Made by a program: the position numbers and the translations under genes
DNA from: Pachyseris speciosa
Taxonomy: Eukaryota; Cnidaria; Anthozoa; Scleractinia; Pachyseridae
Direction: 5' to 3'
Assembly (NCBI GenBank): GCA_016490735.1
Contig: JAEMWC010000074.1
Location: forward strand, 1,261,001 to 1,325,000
DNA: 64,000 bases
Shown: piece by piece, positions 1-9,452 of the stretch
Layout: every line of letters starts with the position of its first letter
Position numbering within the stretch: the stretch's first letter is position 1
Notes under the pieces: generated by a model
The model's input: only the letters and a program-made list of their open reading frames with translations
What the model was told of the DNA's origin: nothing
The model's database searches: none

Positions 1-84
1 GCTCGGCCAAAGAAGTAACGCACCGTCACCGCTGTTTAAAGGAAGAAATCCTCAGCATCAGCGGAATTTACACTAACGATAGTT

Positions 85-225
85 TGATTACAATGCAATT
101 TAGATTTTGGGTTATTTTGGCCTAGAAAATCGGATGTAAAATTTAGCCGTGTCTTTATCAGATATAAAGACACTCATTAAAAATCAATTTCTTTTGTATT
201 TCCTTCATGAATTGTTAATGAGTTT
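85..225 (-). repeat. dispersed repeat, inverted relative of 45945-46070
   Basis: The stretch around the words AAAATCGGATGTAAAATTTA and TCCTTCATGAATT is found again in reverse orientation near 45945-46070. It is therefore a copy of an interspersed repeat. No coding capacity is seen. The rest of 1-980 holds no recognisable gene. Confidence 0.6.
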
Positions 226-984
226 TTTAAATCTTATTTACACATGTTCCTTGAATAAACGAAATTTGCTGTAACATCACTTTCTTACTTTCTTTCTTAC
301 TCATAATGCCACACTCCCGTGATATGTTATCTTGTCCAGCAGGATCTCTAAACAGAAGACTATTGCGTCCTAAATCCAGTTTCATTACGACAGTCAATAA
401 AAATGGCTCCAATCACCGTTTGAAGTTTCCACGTTTCTCTAAGATATAGTAATAAGTCTTTCTCAGTATATACCACTGGTTCTTTCAGCCACTTCCTCAA
501 AACTTTACCAAGCTCAGATCTGTTGTTCGTCTACCTATGAGCACAATCATTTTAAATTTGATTGGCGTGTTCATAGCAATTTATATACAGTAAACTAAGC
601 CTCTCTGGTGACCAAAACTAGAGAAAGAAAAGGAAAGGTTATCAGACAGTTAGGCAGTTTTGCGAGTCTTTTGCCCGCCCGTGTTTTCTGAGAAGCCTAA
701 CTTTGAACTTAAGATGGGGCTGATATTGCACTGAATAAATAGGGTGTCCTTATTTGGCGCCAAATCTTGGACGAAAAGCTAGTTCTTGAGTTGACAAGAT
801 CTAGCTACTCGGAAGGTATACCCACAGGACCAAAATCTTTTTTAATTGCTTAAGTCTCCTAAAGCTTTTTCACGCCTTTTGCCTGGCCTACACCTATATC
901 GTCGTATGTCTTTGGGCCAAGTTGAAGATCGTGTTAAATAGTTTTAGATAAACAGGCATTAATTCGTTTAGGCTAGATTTGATC

Positions 985-1482
985 ATTTCGTTTTTTTTTT
1001 TTCTGAAAAAGAAGATTTGTTGTTTTTGAGTTTTCTAGCTGCAGTGCGAATTTCATTTTCAGTGATGACGTAATCCAAGGAGTGAGATCGTGTTGTAATA
1101 TCTTCTGCATTCTGCAACTCATCGATGATTGCCTCCTGTTGTTCATTAAGGGGTTCACTCGAGTGTAGAGATTGAAAGTAGGACATCCATTTTCCTTCAG
1201 AAATTGGAGGGGTGTAGTTTTCCTTCATAGTGTCGTCTGTTGACCTCAAACAGTTCCAAAAGCTCTTATTGTTCGAATTTTCGACCGTATTTTCAAGTTC
1301 ACAGATCTTGTTGGTATAGTATTCGTTTTTCTTATGCTTCAAAAGGTTTTTATATTGCTTTAAGACGTTGTGATACTCTTCCCTGAGGGTATTGTTTAGA
1401 GGATCTCTGTGTTTTTGATTAGCAAGTTTCCGCAGTTCATGTCTTTTATAGCGGCATTGTTTGTCGAACCATTTCTAGTTAG
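985..1482 (-). pseudogene. LINE ORF2 fragment (linker between endonuclease and RT)
   Basis: Read on the minus strand, an open frame runs from about 1482 to 1003. It shows the basic, Tyr-rich linker that precedes the reverse transcriptase in many non-LTR retrotransposons: KWFDKQC near its start, then a region with FWNCLR and a P-P-I-S-E-G-K-W segment, then an ENEIRTAARKLKNNKS block that normally leads into RT. The frame is lost in a poly-T run at 991-1001 just where RT motif 1 should begin, and no RT follows. It is an isolated internal LINE piece. The clade cannot be fixed from this part. Confidence 0.6.
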
Positions 1483-1594
1483 AAGATATTTTGCTACGTC
1501 GTTTTTTTGCGATTTTAATTTTCAAACAACGTTTTGCGGTTGAAAGAAGAATATTAGATCCTTGGTTATATGCAGGAGGAGAGACCCTGGGAAC

Positions 1595-1649
1595 GTAGTC
1601 CAGTTCTGGCCCCTCTCTCGGTGAGAGAGAGGGTCCAGAACTGGACTAC
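1595..1649. repeat. perfect-stem hairpin between duplicated CTGGGAACG words
   Basis: GTAGTCCAGTTCTGG at the left pairs with CCAGAACTGGACTAC at the right. A GA/CT-rich inner stem lies between (CCCTCTCTC against GAGAGAGAGGG). The related words CCCTGGGAACG (left) and CTACTGGGAACG (right) flank it, suggesting a small insertion with duplication. Confidence 0.6.
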
Positions 1650-1680
1650 TGGGAACGAGGTTGAGATATGCATAGAATTA

Positions 1681-2150
1681 CGGTTGTTTCTCCAACGGTC
1701 AGTTCGCAAACGTCTTGGGTAGGTTCGCAAACGTCCGATACTCAGTTCGCAAACCTCATATATTACGCGTACTCTGTATTGTCTTGCAAAATCAATAATG
1801 AAAGCTTGCGTGGAAGATAATTACATAGTCAACAAAAAATTAGTCAGAAAAGTTTGAACAAACGTGTGTAGCTTTGTTTACTAGTATTTACAGAATCATC
1901 CCATAGAACTTATTCCCCACGAGTTCGATTCCCGTCTTTACGCACTGTTAATCTGGGAATTTTTACTGAATTGAAATTTAACGTTCGACATTGAAAATAC
2001 TCCTTACCAAAAATTAGTTAAGCACAGCGTACGCTTTCATTCACACTGGGATTACTGAGATAAAAACAATACAAACTTGTTAATGTCGCTTGCTATCAGA
2101 TGTTTGCGAACTGATCGTTGGCGAAACGACTCGTTGGCGAAACGACCTGT
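1681..2150. mobile_element. MITE-like element with GTTTCGCCAACG termini
   Basis: The left end (1681-1760) holds GTTTCTCCAACGGTCAGTTCG followed by repeats of AGTTCGCAAACGTC. The right end (2090-2150) holds the reverse complement, with GATCGTTGGCGAAACGACTC and TTTGCGAACTGATCG. The interior has no ORF. It is a non-autonomous inverted-repeat element of unknown superfamily. Confidence 0.5.
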
Positions 2151-2193
2151 TATGAAGATATACCCAGGAGTGAATGACATGGAACGCTCCAGG

Positions 2194-2208
2194 CGTTCAG
2201 ATAGTAAG
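2194..2208 (+). repeat. 15-bp target site duplication, left
   Basis: CGTTCAGATAGTAAG here is identical to 5599-5613. It brackets the inverted Penelope-like insertion. Confidence 0.85.
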
Positions 2209-2254
2209 TGTTAAAAACAAAAGGTAGTGAAGTGCCAAAAAGTAGTTTGAAAGA

Positions 2255-2295
2255 CAAACCATACGTTTCGGGCTTAGCCCTTCATCAGTGGTGTG
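2255..2295 (-). ncRNA. hammerhead ribozyme of PLE (minus strand)
   Basis: The minus strand reads CACACCA, CTGATGA, a GGGC/GCCC stem II with a TAA loop, GAAAC, then GTA followed by TGGTTTG. Stem I pairs CACACCA with TGGTTTG with one mismatch. Stem III is only the self-complementary ACGT, the minimal form known from PLE hammerheads and thought to work as a dimer. One extra A lies between CTGATGA and stem II. Cleavage is predicted after the A of GTA. Confidence 0.75.
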
Positions 2296-2400
2296 AAAAC
2301 GATTTAAAGTTGCGCACGACAACAACCAATGCGTGAGGAGAGACAACGGTTGATTTTTAAAAAAAGCACACGCAATAATTTGTGCGCGCGCGTGTAAGTC

Positions 2401-4396
2401 TCAAAGGAAAGAAAAGTTAATGTTCAGGCCGCGTGGCCGGGTAGTTCCCATCTTGAAGATAAATCGCATTTCCAAGTCAGACAAAGCGTGATTCAATCCA
2501 TTAAAGTGCTCAGCAACAGGAAAACCGGTAGATTTGTTCTCAATGCTTCTGAGGTGTTCCCCGAAACGTTCTCTAAGGGTTCGACCGGTTTCTCCGATGT
2601 AGAGGGCTGAACAACGACGGCATGAGATGCAGTAAATCAAGTTGCTGGACTGACAGCTGAAATGTTCTTTGATCTTGATAGAACAATTAGGACCGTTAAC
2701 AGTTGTGGAGGAGGTAACGTGATGGCAAGTACGGCATCTTGGGTGGTCGCAAGGAACGGTACCAGCGGGAACTGCGGATTGACTTCCAACAGTGGTGTGC
2801 ACCAACGCGTTCCTTATGTTGCGATCCCGACGATATGCTACAAGAGGGGCATCAGTAAACATCCGTCTGGTTTCTGGATCGTTGCTAAGAATGTCGAAGT
2901 TGTGAACCAGGATCTTTTTGATTTTCTCATTGAGTGGGTGATATGTCAGTACCAGTGGTATCCTCCCAGCTTGGCTGTTGTCCTCGTTATGGCTGTAGAT
3001 GGTGTCAAGTCGGTTGATGTTGTTGATTTTCCGCAGATCTTCACGTAGAGGGTCAGAGGGGTAGCCCCGCTCCTGGAAGAAACCAACCATCTCTTGTGCT
3101 TTAGTGCTGAATTCGTGGTCATCTGAACAAAGGCGGCGGAGGCGAAGAAGTTGGCTGTAAGGAAGGCTGTTCTTGGTATGACGTGGGTGTGAGGACTGAT
3201 AATGTAGGTAGCTGTGTGTGTCTGTTTCTTTGTAGTAAACGGACGTTTGGAGATGGTTGTTAGAGATACGAAGGTTGATGTCAAGGAAAGGTAAGGAAGT
3301 TTCCGAGATAGAGTGCGTGTACTGGAGAGCAGGATGGAAGTTAGAAACATATTCAATGAAGTCCTCAAGGTCCTTACGATCGCAGCATGCGGCACCAACG
3401 ACATCATCAATGTACCTCTTGTGCAACTGGGGAATAAAGCCTGTATAATGGGACAAGATGGCTTCTTCCATGTAACCGACAAACAGACAGGCATAATTAG
3501 ATCCCATTTTGCTTCCCATTGCTACACCCGCTACTTGTCGGTAAAAGGCCCCATTAAAAGAGAATGTATTCAGAGTTAATACAAGCTCGGCAAGGCGGAT
3601 CAGGGTGGAAGTAGCAGGTTGAAGTATTGGTCGTTTGTCAAGAAAATGGGCTAAAGCCTTAAGACCACAGTCATTGGGTATAACAGTATACAACGACTTA
3701 ATGTCCATTGTAAAAATGAAGCACTGTTTGTCGTCAACACGGTCGAAACGAAAAGAATCAAAAATCTGAAGTGCATGATTTGTGTCTTTGACGTATGTGT
3801 CAAGTCCACGAACAAGGGGAGCCATCACCTCATCCAGGTATGCGGCGATATTTTCGGTAGGACAACTGCAAGCCGATACAATTGGTCGTCCAGGATTGTT
3901 AGGCTTGTGGATCTTAGGTAGTAGGTAGAACTGTGAGGTGCGCGGACTGGCCACAACCAAGTTACTTGCAGTAGGTGGGAGTTCACAAGTGCTAATCAAG
4001 TCATGCACTACAGATTTGATAGTTTGCTGGTTTTCCTTTGTGCAGTCATGGGTGAGGCGCTGGTAGAATCTGGCATCAGATAACTGACGCTGTGCTTCCT
4101 CTAGGTATAGGGATCGTTTCCATACGACCACAGTGCCTCCTTTGTCTGCAGGCTTGATAACGATGTCTTCTTGTTTACTGAGACGATGTAATGCCTGTTT
4201 CTCAGTGAGGGAGAGGTTAGCGTAGGTCGTTCTCTGTTTGAAATTAACTTTGTTGATCTGACGACGGCAGCGATCGATGTAATGATCAACCGCAGAAAAT
4301 TTGCCCTCAGGGGGAGTCCAGTTGGAAAGCCTGACATTGTACTTAACAAAAGGGTCGTCATCTTTTGCATTGAAATCTTTGCTGTCGGCATCAAAA
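2401..4396 (-). pseudogene. Penelope-like reverse transcriptase with GIY-YIG endonuclease
   Basis: The open frame runs from about 4396 to the stop at 2401. It begins upstream of the first in-frame GTG (4131) with a KPADKGGTVVVW block typical of PLE reverse transcriptases. RT landmarks follow in order: LPKIHKP, TMDIKSLYT, GVAMGSKMG and the catalytic RYIDD, then LPFLDINL. The C-terminal part has paired cysteines (CRTC, CISC) and a GIY-YIG endonuclease (LYIGETGRTLRERFGEHL). It would copy the element's RNA at a nicked chromosomal site. It is cut from its N-terminal block (4397-4568) by a shift of frame, so the copy is probably not functional as it stands. The RT and endonuclease parts themselves look intact. 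Confidence 0.9.
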
Positions 4397-4568
4397 TTAA
4401 TGAGCCCTCAAACGGAGGCGGCGATAGAAATTTTCGCAATCAGCCTTTACCTGGAATTCGTCAGTGTTCTTACTAACAGGAACAAAAGACAAGCCTTTGC
4501 TGAGAACAGATGTTTCTGCTTCACTGAGCTCCATATCAGCAGGAATGGTGACGACAAGTTTGCGCGTC
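4397..4568 (-). pseudogene. PLE N-terminal block, out of frame with RT
   Basis: The minus-strand frame shows the PLE N-terminal signature (SEAETSVLSKGLSFVPVS, then CENFYRRLRLRAH) and ends at a TAA. The next PLE residues (FDADSKDF) continue in another frame, so a small indel near 4397 separates the two. Upstream of 4568 the sequence passes directly into the inverted copy, so the true element 5' end is missing. Confidence 0.75.
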
Positions 4569-5347
4569 ATACCAAGAACAGCCTTCCTTACAGCCAACTT
4601 CTTCGCCTCCGCCGCCTTTGTTCAGATGACCACGAATTCAGCACTAAAGCACAAGAGATGGTTGGTTTCTTCCAGGAGCGGGGCTACCCCTCTGGCCCTC
4701 TACGTGAAGATCTGCGGAAAATCAACAACATCAACCGACTTGACACCATCTACAGCCATAACGAGGACAACAGCCAAGCTGGGAGGATACCACTGGTACT
4801 GACATATCACCCACTCAATGAGAAAATCAAAAAGATCCTGGTTCACAACTTCGACATTCTTAGCAACGATCCAGAAACCAGACGGATGTTTACTGATGCC
4901 CCTCTTGTAGCATATCGTCGGGATCGCAACATAAGGAACGCGTTGGTGCACACCACTGTTGGAAGTCAATCCGCAGTTCCCGCTGGTACCGTTCCTTGCG
5001 ACCACCCAAGATGCCGTACTTGCCATCACGTTACCTCCTCCACAACTGTTAACGGTCCTAATTGTTCTATCAAGATCAAAGAACATTTCAGCTGTCAGTC
5101 CAGCAACTTGATTTACTGCATCTCATGCCGTCGTTGTTCAGCCCTCTACATCGGAGAAACCGGTCGAACCCTTAGAGAACGTTTCGGGGAACACCTCAGA
5201 AGCATTGAGAACAAATCTACCGGTTTTCCTGTTGCTGAGCACTTTAATGGATTGAATCACGCTTTGTCTGACTTGGAAATGCGATTTATCTTCAAGATGG
5301 GAACTACCCGGCCACGCGGCCTGAACATTAACTTTTCTTTCCTTTGA
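4565..5347 (+). pseudogene. 5'-truncated inverted PLE copy (C-terminal part)
   Basis: The coding content matches residues from the RT thumb to the end of the GIY-YIG domain in the minus-strand copy, with a P-S-G-P versus P-S-D-P difference near 4690. The open frame extends upstream to 4301, but that part is antisense of the other copy and not real protein. There is no RT catalytic core, so it is not autonomous. Confidence 0.85.
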
Positions 5348-5454
5348 GACTTACACGCGCGCGCGCACAAATTATTGCGTGTGCTTTTTTTAAAAATCAA
5401 CCGTTGTCTCTCCTCACGCATTGGTTGTTGTCGTGCGCAACTTTAAATCGTTTT

Positions 5455-5495
5455 CACACCACTGATGAAGGGCTAAGCCCGAAACGTATGGTTTG
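5455..5495 (+). ncRNA. hammerhead ribozyme of PLE (plus strand)
   Basis: Same 41-nt motif as 2255-2295, in the inverted copy. Transcription across the insertion in either direction would include one functional-sense ribozyme. Confidence 0.75.
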
Positions 5496-5598
5496 TCTTT
5501 CAAACTACTTTTTGGCACTTCACTACCTTTTGTTTCTAACACTTTCATCCGTATTAGTGCCACGCAGTATTTTTGAACTTTTGTTCATCATTTATCTA

Positions 5599-5613
5599 CG
5601 TTCAGATAGTAAG
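5599..5613 (+). repeat. 15-bp target site duplication, right
   Basis: Identical to 2194-2208. Confidence 0.85.
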
Positions 5614-5700
5614 CAGGGCGCGAGATTACTGGCAGAGCGAGGCGAAAAATGGAGGGGGGCTTGGGACGGGCGGCGGGGAGGTGCCTGAGAGGTGCTTGTC
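5599..5700. mobile_element. interrupted terminus of a CAGATAGT-family DNA element
   Basis: Joining 2181-2193 to 5599 gives a GCTCCAGGCGTTCAGATAGT terminus followed by GAAAAATGGAGGGGGGCTTG. The same order is seen in both termini of the element at 54829-55872. The PLE inserted inside this terminus. No partner end was found. Confidence 0.55.
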
Positions 5701-7290
5701 AAAAGAATGGAGAAAAGAACTGCGGCGGGTAACTTTGTTTCTCCGGCAATTTACGGTCAAAACACTCAGCGCATGTCACCTATTATTCGCGAATAATTTT
5801 GATTAATTGCGAACGGACTGCATTATTCGTTTCTAACTTTCAAATTTATGGTGTTGTAATCATCCAACCATAGCCTGAGTGTGACCTCATTCGAAATATT
5901 GATCGTTGTTTACGGGTGTATTTCTCACGTCGCTTGAACGCTTCTTGCGGTCTATGGTGTAGTGTTCACGTTCAAGATCGGCCTTGGCGTAACCCCTTAA
6001 CAAGAAAAGCTACCACCCTCGTCTGAAAAAAGGCCTTTCTGTGGCTATTTGCAGCTTCCCAGATCTGAATATCTTTTTCTTGGGAGCGGGTACGTTACGC
6101 AGTAGACATTTCATCATTCACGCTGAGGTGGTTTGTGGTTTTGGGTTGTCAATCAAGTGGCCAAGTAGGTGGAAAGACCATTTTAAAGAATCCCCCACAC
6201 CCTCAAACAAATGATATTTATTGTGTGTTCCACAGATCCTTTGTGTTGTGTTTGGATGTTACTGACACTTAAGCCATTTGCCGGCGAAATAAATAGTCTT
6301 GGGGCTCGAAGGAGAAATTGAACAGTGGGACCCTGCACTCCTAACAGCCCTCACACCCCTCCAACTTCTCCCTACACATTTTGACTTCCACACTCTGGAA
6401 ATACCTGACTCCATCAACAGTATGATTCATTTTCTTTTCAAAGTTAGCATTATATAATGAATAAAAAATTAATCATCTCTGAGGAGGGGACGGGGGCTAT
6501 CACCATATCGTCACATCCTAGAGTGTGATTACATAACACAATCGAAATATATCAATAAAACAGAAAGCGAATGTTAGAATAAAAATGTCAACAAAACAAA
6601 GCGGTAAGCAGAGTAAGTACATCAGTTTGTTATCGTTTACGTTTAACTAACACTGCAGACGTTTATTTTCGCTTTCGTCAAAATAATGATAGACCATGAC
6701 ACTGTACATGTGTACAGTCCGACGATGCGCCGAACGGATCAGGTTTCGCGACCTCTTATTGTTAGGCGCCAAGAAATGTGGTTTTGTGTACACCGTCCAT
6801 CAGTTGTTGATTAAATTGAATAACAATAGTGTCCATCGTTATATGCTTCGTTCAACAAAAGCCTCCGACACATGTAAATGAGGTGGACCAAAGTGGCCCT
6901 TTATTCTGTAGTTTAGCCAAAAAAACGTAGCCGTTGGGGAGAGGTAGAGCTCAGTCGTACAGTAGAGCTTGCTGAGATCTCCTGCACCTATGTATCATCT
7001 AATGTAACATTATTTTTAAACACGAACTCTTCATACTGTTATTGTTGTTAACGTTCGTTGCAAAGTAAAGAACCACACGGAGAGGCTTTGCCCGGAGTTT
7101 TACCCCCTTACCAATCACGTGCACATGCCAACTTTTACCGAAATTGTATCCCTTTCACATATATAAAGAGAAAACTTTTCTTGTACCTAAAAGACTGATA
7201 AGACAAAGAAATAAATTGTCACCCTTTCCCTTCACAGTCTATTTTAGTAACCCTTTAGAATACTGAATTTTTCATTTTGCTGCCTTGTTA
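5701..7290. other. no gene recognised
   Basis: Only short chance ORFs are present. The stretch is AT-rich with no repeats that I could pair. It lies between the PLE insertion and the retrozyme-like array. Confidence 0.5.
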
Positions 7291-7358
7291 GGCAGTCAAA
7301 AGGGCACTAAGGCCACAAGGTAGCGGGCATTACCCCTTAAATCTACCAAAGCAAAGAT

Positions 7359-7441
7359 TGAGCCCAAGCATTAGCAGCCATGGACAGCTGTTTCGGCCTT
7401 GTTAGGCCTCATCAGCATGGAATAGCTAATGCTCAGGCTCA
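7359..7441 (-). ncRNA. type I hammerhead ribozyme, array copy 1
   Basis: The minus strand has CTGATGA, a 5-bp stem II GGCCT/AGGCC with an AACA loop, GAAAC, then AGCTGTC. Stem III is the self-complementary ACAGCTGT. Stem I is long and built in blocks: the inner CCATG/CATGG, then GCATTAGC with GCTAATGC, then TGAGCC with GGCTCA. Cleavage is predicted after the C of GTC, between plus-strand positions 7383 and 7382. Confidence 0.85.
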
Positions 7442-7597
7442 AGTACCCACATATCAATATAACAAGCAATGAACGTAAAGCTTGTGGGACAAGGATACTT
7501 CACAAATTAATGTGATCAAGTAAGCTGAAGCCACTCTAAAGGGCACTAAGGCCACAAGGTAGCGGGCATTACCCCTTAAATCTACCAAAGCAAAGAT

Positions 7598-7635
7598 TGA
7601 GCCCAAGCATTAGCAGCCATGGACAGCTGTTTCGG
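7598..7635 (-). ncRNA. hammerhead copy 2, 3' half (separated by insertion)
   Basis: Carries the GAAA end of the core, stem III and the 3' strand of stem I. The insertion at 7636 separates it from stem II and CTGATGA, which lie at 9141-9197. This copy cannot fold unless the insert is spliced out. Confidence 0.8.
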
Positions 7636-9140
7636 TTGTATAAGAAAGTTTATTCACAGATAAAAACACATTAAAAGACAAACAAAGACAAAACTAAGGC
7701 GCGCGAAATATTCAAAGGTACATCAGACAGTCAACGTATATCCGGAGTAGGCGATCAGATACCTAAATAAAGTCGGACAAACACAACAGAAAGCAAAATA
7801 TTCCCAAAATACCAAAAGAAAGCACGAAAGAAAGTCCAATGTTCAATAATATTCGCGTACTTAAAAGTTCATCTCTTAGAAGAAAATGCCCTAAGTTCCT
7901 CAATCCGCTCCAAATGAGCAAGTCTCTGGTCAGCTAATTGATTTAGATGAAACACATAATCCTCAGAGCAAAAAGGGAGATCCTGAGGGATACGTTGAAG
8001 GAGCTTTTCAGTAACAACATGACCATAGCGCTCAAGCGTACGACGGAGGCGAACATCCTTAGTCGCGGCAGCTTTCAACTTGATAAAAATAGGTGAAGGA
8101 CTAGAAACAGGAACAGCAGCAGAAGTTACACCAGTGGGAGGATCAGCATCAGGAGTATCAACGGGAACATCAGCAAAAGACACGGAAGGTTTACGAACAT
8201 GCCTAGGCACAGAAGAAGACTGATCAACGGGCGGATCAACGACGACAGGAGGATCAACAGGACGACGCGATGGAGGAGGAGGTTCAGCCTCAGCAATAAC
8301 CTCCTCATCGGCAGAAGCCATGTCGGACTCATCAGCAGACTCGTCACCAGAAGGAACAAAGTCTGGACTGTTATCAGGTACGTTCTCAGGTATCACGTCA
8401 GAAACGAGCACTTCGGTACGTTCGTCAGCAGGAACAGGATCAAACGTACGGGTAGAGCCCCAAGCCTGCGTGCACTCTCTGGCCTTGTGGCCAGGCTGAC
8501 GGCAGCGCCGACACAAGCCAGAGAGCGGACAGTTACGGTTGCGATGGCCAACGTTGTTGCAGATGGTACATTGGGCAGGCTGACGTGCATACCACACCCG
8601 GCAGTCAAAACCCGAAACACGAATAGTAGACGGGATGTCCTGCGTTAGAGAAATCCTAACAACACGGTTCCCATCAAGGAGGGCAGGGAAAGCGGCGTGC
8701 GAAGATCTCTGCACTGCGTGAACCTCGCCAAATGACGAAAAGAACTCCTTCACTGCATCGTCTGAAACTTCAGCAGGACAGTCGCGTAAGTATACAATGC
8801 GCGACCTAGAGTCTGCGCTAACGACCCGCAGAGGAGTGTCACCGTACGTGATACCACGGAGGACCAGGTGCTCACAGTCTGCAACGCGCTTAAAGGTGAG
8901 ACGAACGGCACCATTCCTTAAGAACTGAACAGCAGCAAGTTTTTCAGGTGGGACGACCTCTAACAATTGTGGTAACACCACAGACGAACCAACCGACTTA
9001 TAGATCTCCTCAGGAAACAGCAAGATCGCACTATTCGGGCACTGCATAATTTTGGGTGGGCACTATGCCGTTCCACTCCCGGCAGGTACTTAGGACAAGA
9101 GCCCAAAAAAACAAGAAAAAAATGCCAAATGGACGTCAGC
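7636..9140 (-). mobile_element. ORF1-only retroelement insertion with 12-bp TSD
   Basis: The duplication CAGCTGTTTCGG (7624-7635 and 9141-9152) brackets 1505 bp. On the minus strand it begins with a short GC-rich leader, has one complete ORF, and ends with AATAAACTTTCTTATACAA. No reverse transcriptase or endonuclease is present. The layout resembles non-autonomous 'half-LINE' elements that keep only ORF1 and are moved by a partner's RT. The parent family is not known to me. Confidence 0.75.
7869..9047 (-). CDS. ORF1/Gag-like nucleic-acid binding protein with two CCHC knuckles
   Basis: A complete 392-residue frame from ATG at 9047. The N-terminal half (about 60-130) looks like an RNA-recognition fold, with IVYLRDCPAEVSDDAVKEFF resembling an RRM start. 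Two zinc knuckles follow around residues 160-190 (CTICNNVGHRNRNC and CRRCRQPGHKARECT). The rest is acidic and Pro-rich, ending in a helical tail rich in Leu and Glu. Such proteins coat retroelement RNA. The frame is free of stops, unlike most elements nearby, so the insertion is recent or under selection. In an annotation pipeline it could be mislabelled as a host CCHC zinc-finger gene. Confidence 0.8.
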   Translation of the reverse strand: MQCPNSAILLFPEEIYKSVGSSVVLPQLLEVVPPEKLAAVQFLRNGAVRLTFKRVADCEHLVLRGITYGDTPLRVVSADSRSRIVYLRDCPAEVSDDAVKEFFSSFGEVHAVQRSSHAAFPALLDGNRVVRISLTQDIPSTIRVSGFDCRVWYARQPAQCTICNNVGHRNRNCPLSGLCRRCRQPGHKARECTQAWGSTRTFDPVPADERTEVLVSDVIPENVPDNSPDFVPSGDESADESDMASADEEVIAEAEPPPPSRRPVDPPVVVDPPVDQSSSVPRHVRKPSVSFADVPVDTPDADPPTGVTSAAVPVSSPSPIFIKLKAAATKDVRLRRTLERYGHVVTEKLLQRIPQDLPFCSEDYVFHLNQLADQRLAHLERIEELRAFSSKR

Positions 9141-9197
9141 CAGCTGTTTCGGCCTTGTTAGGCCTCATCAGCATGGCATACCTAATGCTCAGGCTCA
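9141..9197 (-). ncRNA. hammerhead copy 2, 5' half
   Basis: Carries the 5' strand of stem I, CTGATGA, the GGCCT/AGGCC stem II and GAAACAGCTG. The 12-bp duplication CAGCTGTTTCGG lets it share core bases with the 7598-7635 half. Confidence 0.8.
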
Positions 9198-9369
9198 AGT
9201 ACCCACATATCAATATAACAAGCAATGAAAACGTAAAGCTTGTGGGATGTGGCTGGAGTGACAAGGATACTTCACAAATTAATGTGATCAAGTAAGCTGA
9301 AGCCACTCTAAAGGGCACTAAGGCCACAAGGTAGCGGGCATTACCCCTTAAATCTACCAAAGCAAAGAT

Positions 9370-9452
9370 TGAGCCCAAGCATTAGCAGCCATGGACAGCT
9401 GTTTCGGCCTTGTTAGGCCTCATCAGCATGGCATAGCTAATGCTCAGGCTCA
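9370..9452 (-). ncRNA. type I hammerhead ribozyme, array copy 3
   Basis: Complete copy with every core base in place. Stem I is better paired than in copy 1 (GCCATG with CATGGC). Predicted cleavage lies 255 nt from that of copy 2 once the insertion is removed. Confidence 0.85.

Larger units (their letters stand above)
2209..5598. mobile_element. inverted (tail-to-tail) Penelope-like element insertion
   Basis: One insertion of about 3.4 kb bounded by a perfect 15-bp duplication. A longer copy reads on the minus strand (about 4568 to 2209). A 5'-truncated copy reads on the plus strand (about 4565 to 5598). The two 3' portions form inverted arms of about 1 kb that differ at very few positions, so the insertion looks young. 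The arms meet at a CGTCATACC overlap. Each copy has a hammerhead motif in its 3' non-coding part. Inverted partial copies are a known habit of Penelope-like retroelements; reading this as a single event is inference from the duplication. The plus copy runs about 55 bases further at its 3' end than the minus copy. Confidence 0.85.

Noticed and set aside
2662..3048. Plus-strand ORF of 128 codons, repeated at 4700-5086 on the minus strand
   Set aside because: Antisense shadow of the two PLE copies.
4301..4564. N-terminal part of the long + strand frame 4301-5347
   Set aside because: It is the antisense of the minus-strand PLE copy; only the part from about 4565 is real PLE coding sequence.
8199..8648. 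Plus-strand ORF of 149 codons, rich in Arg
   Set aside because: Shadow of the minus-strand ORF1 gene at 7869-9047.
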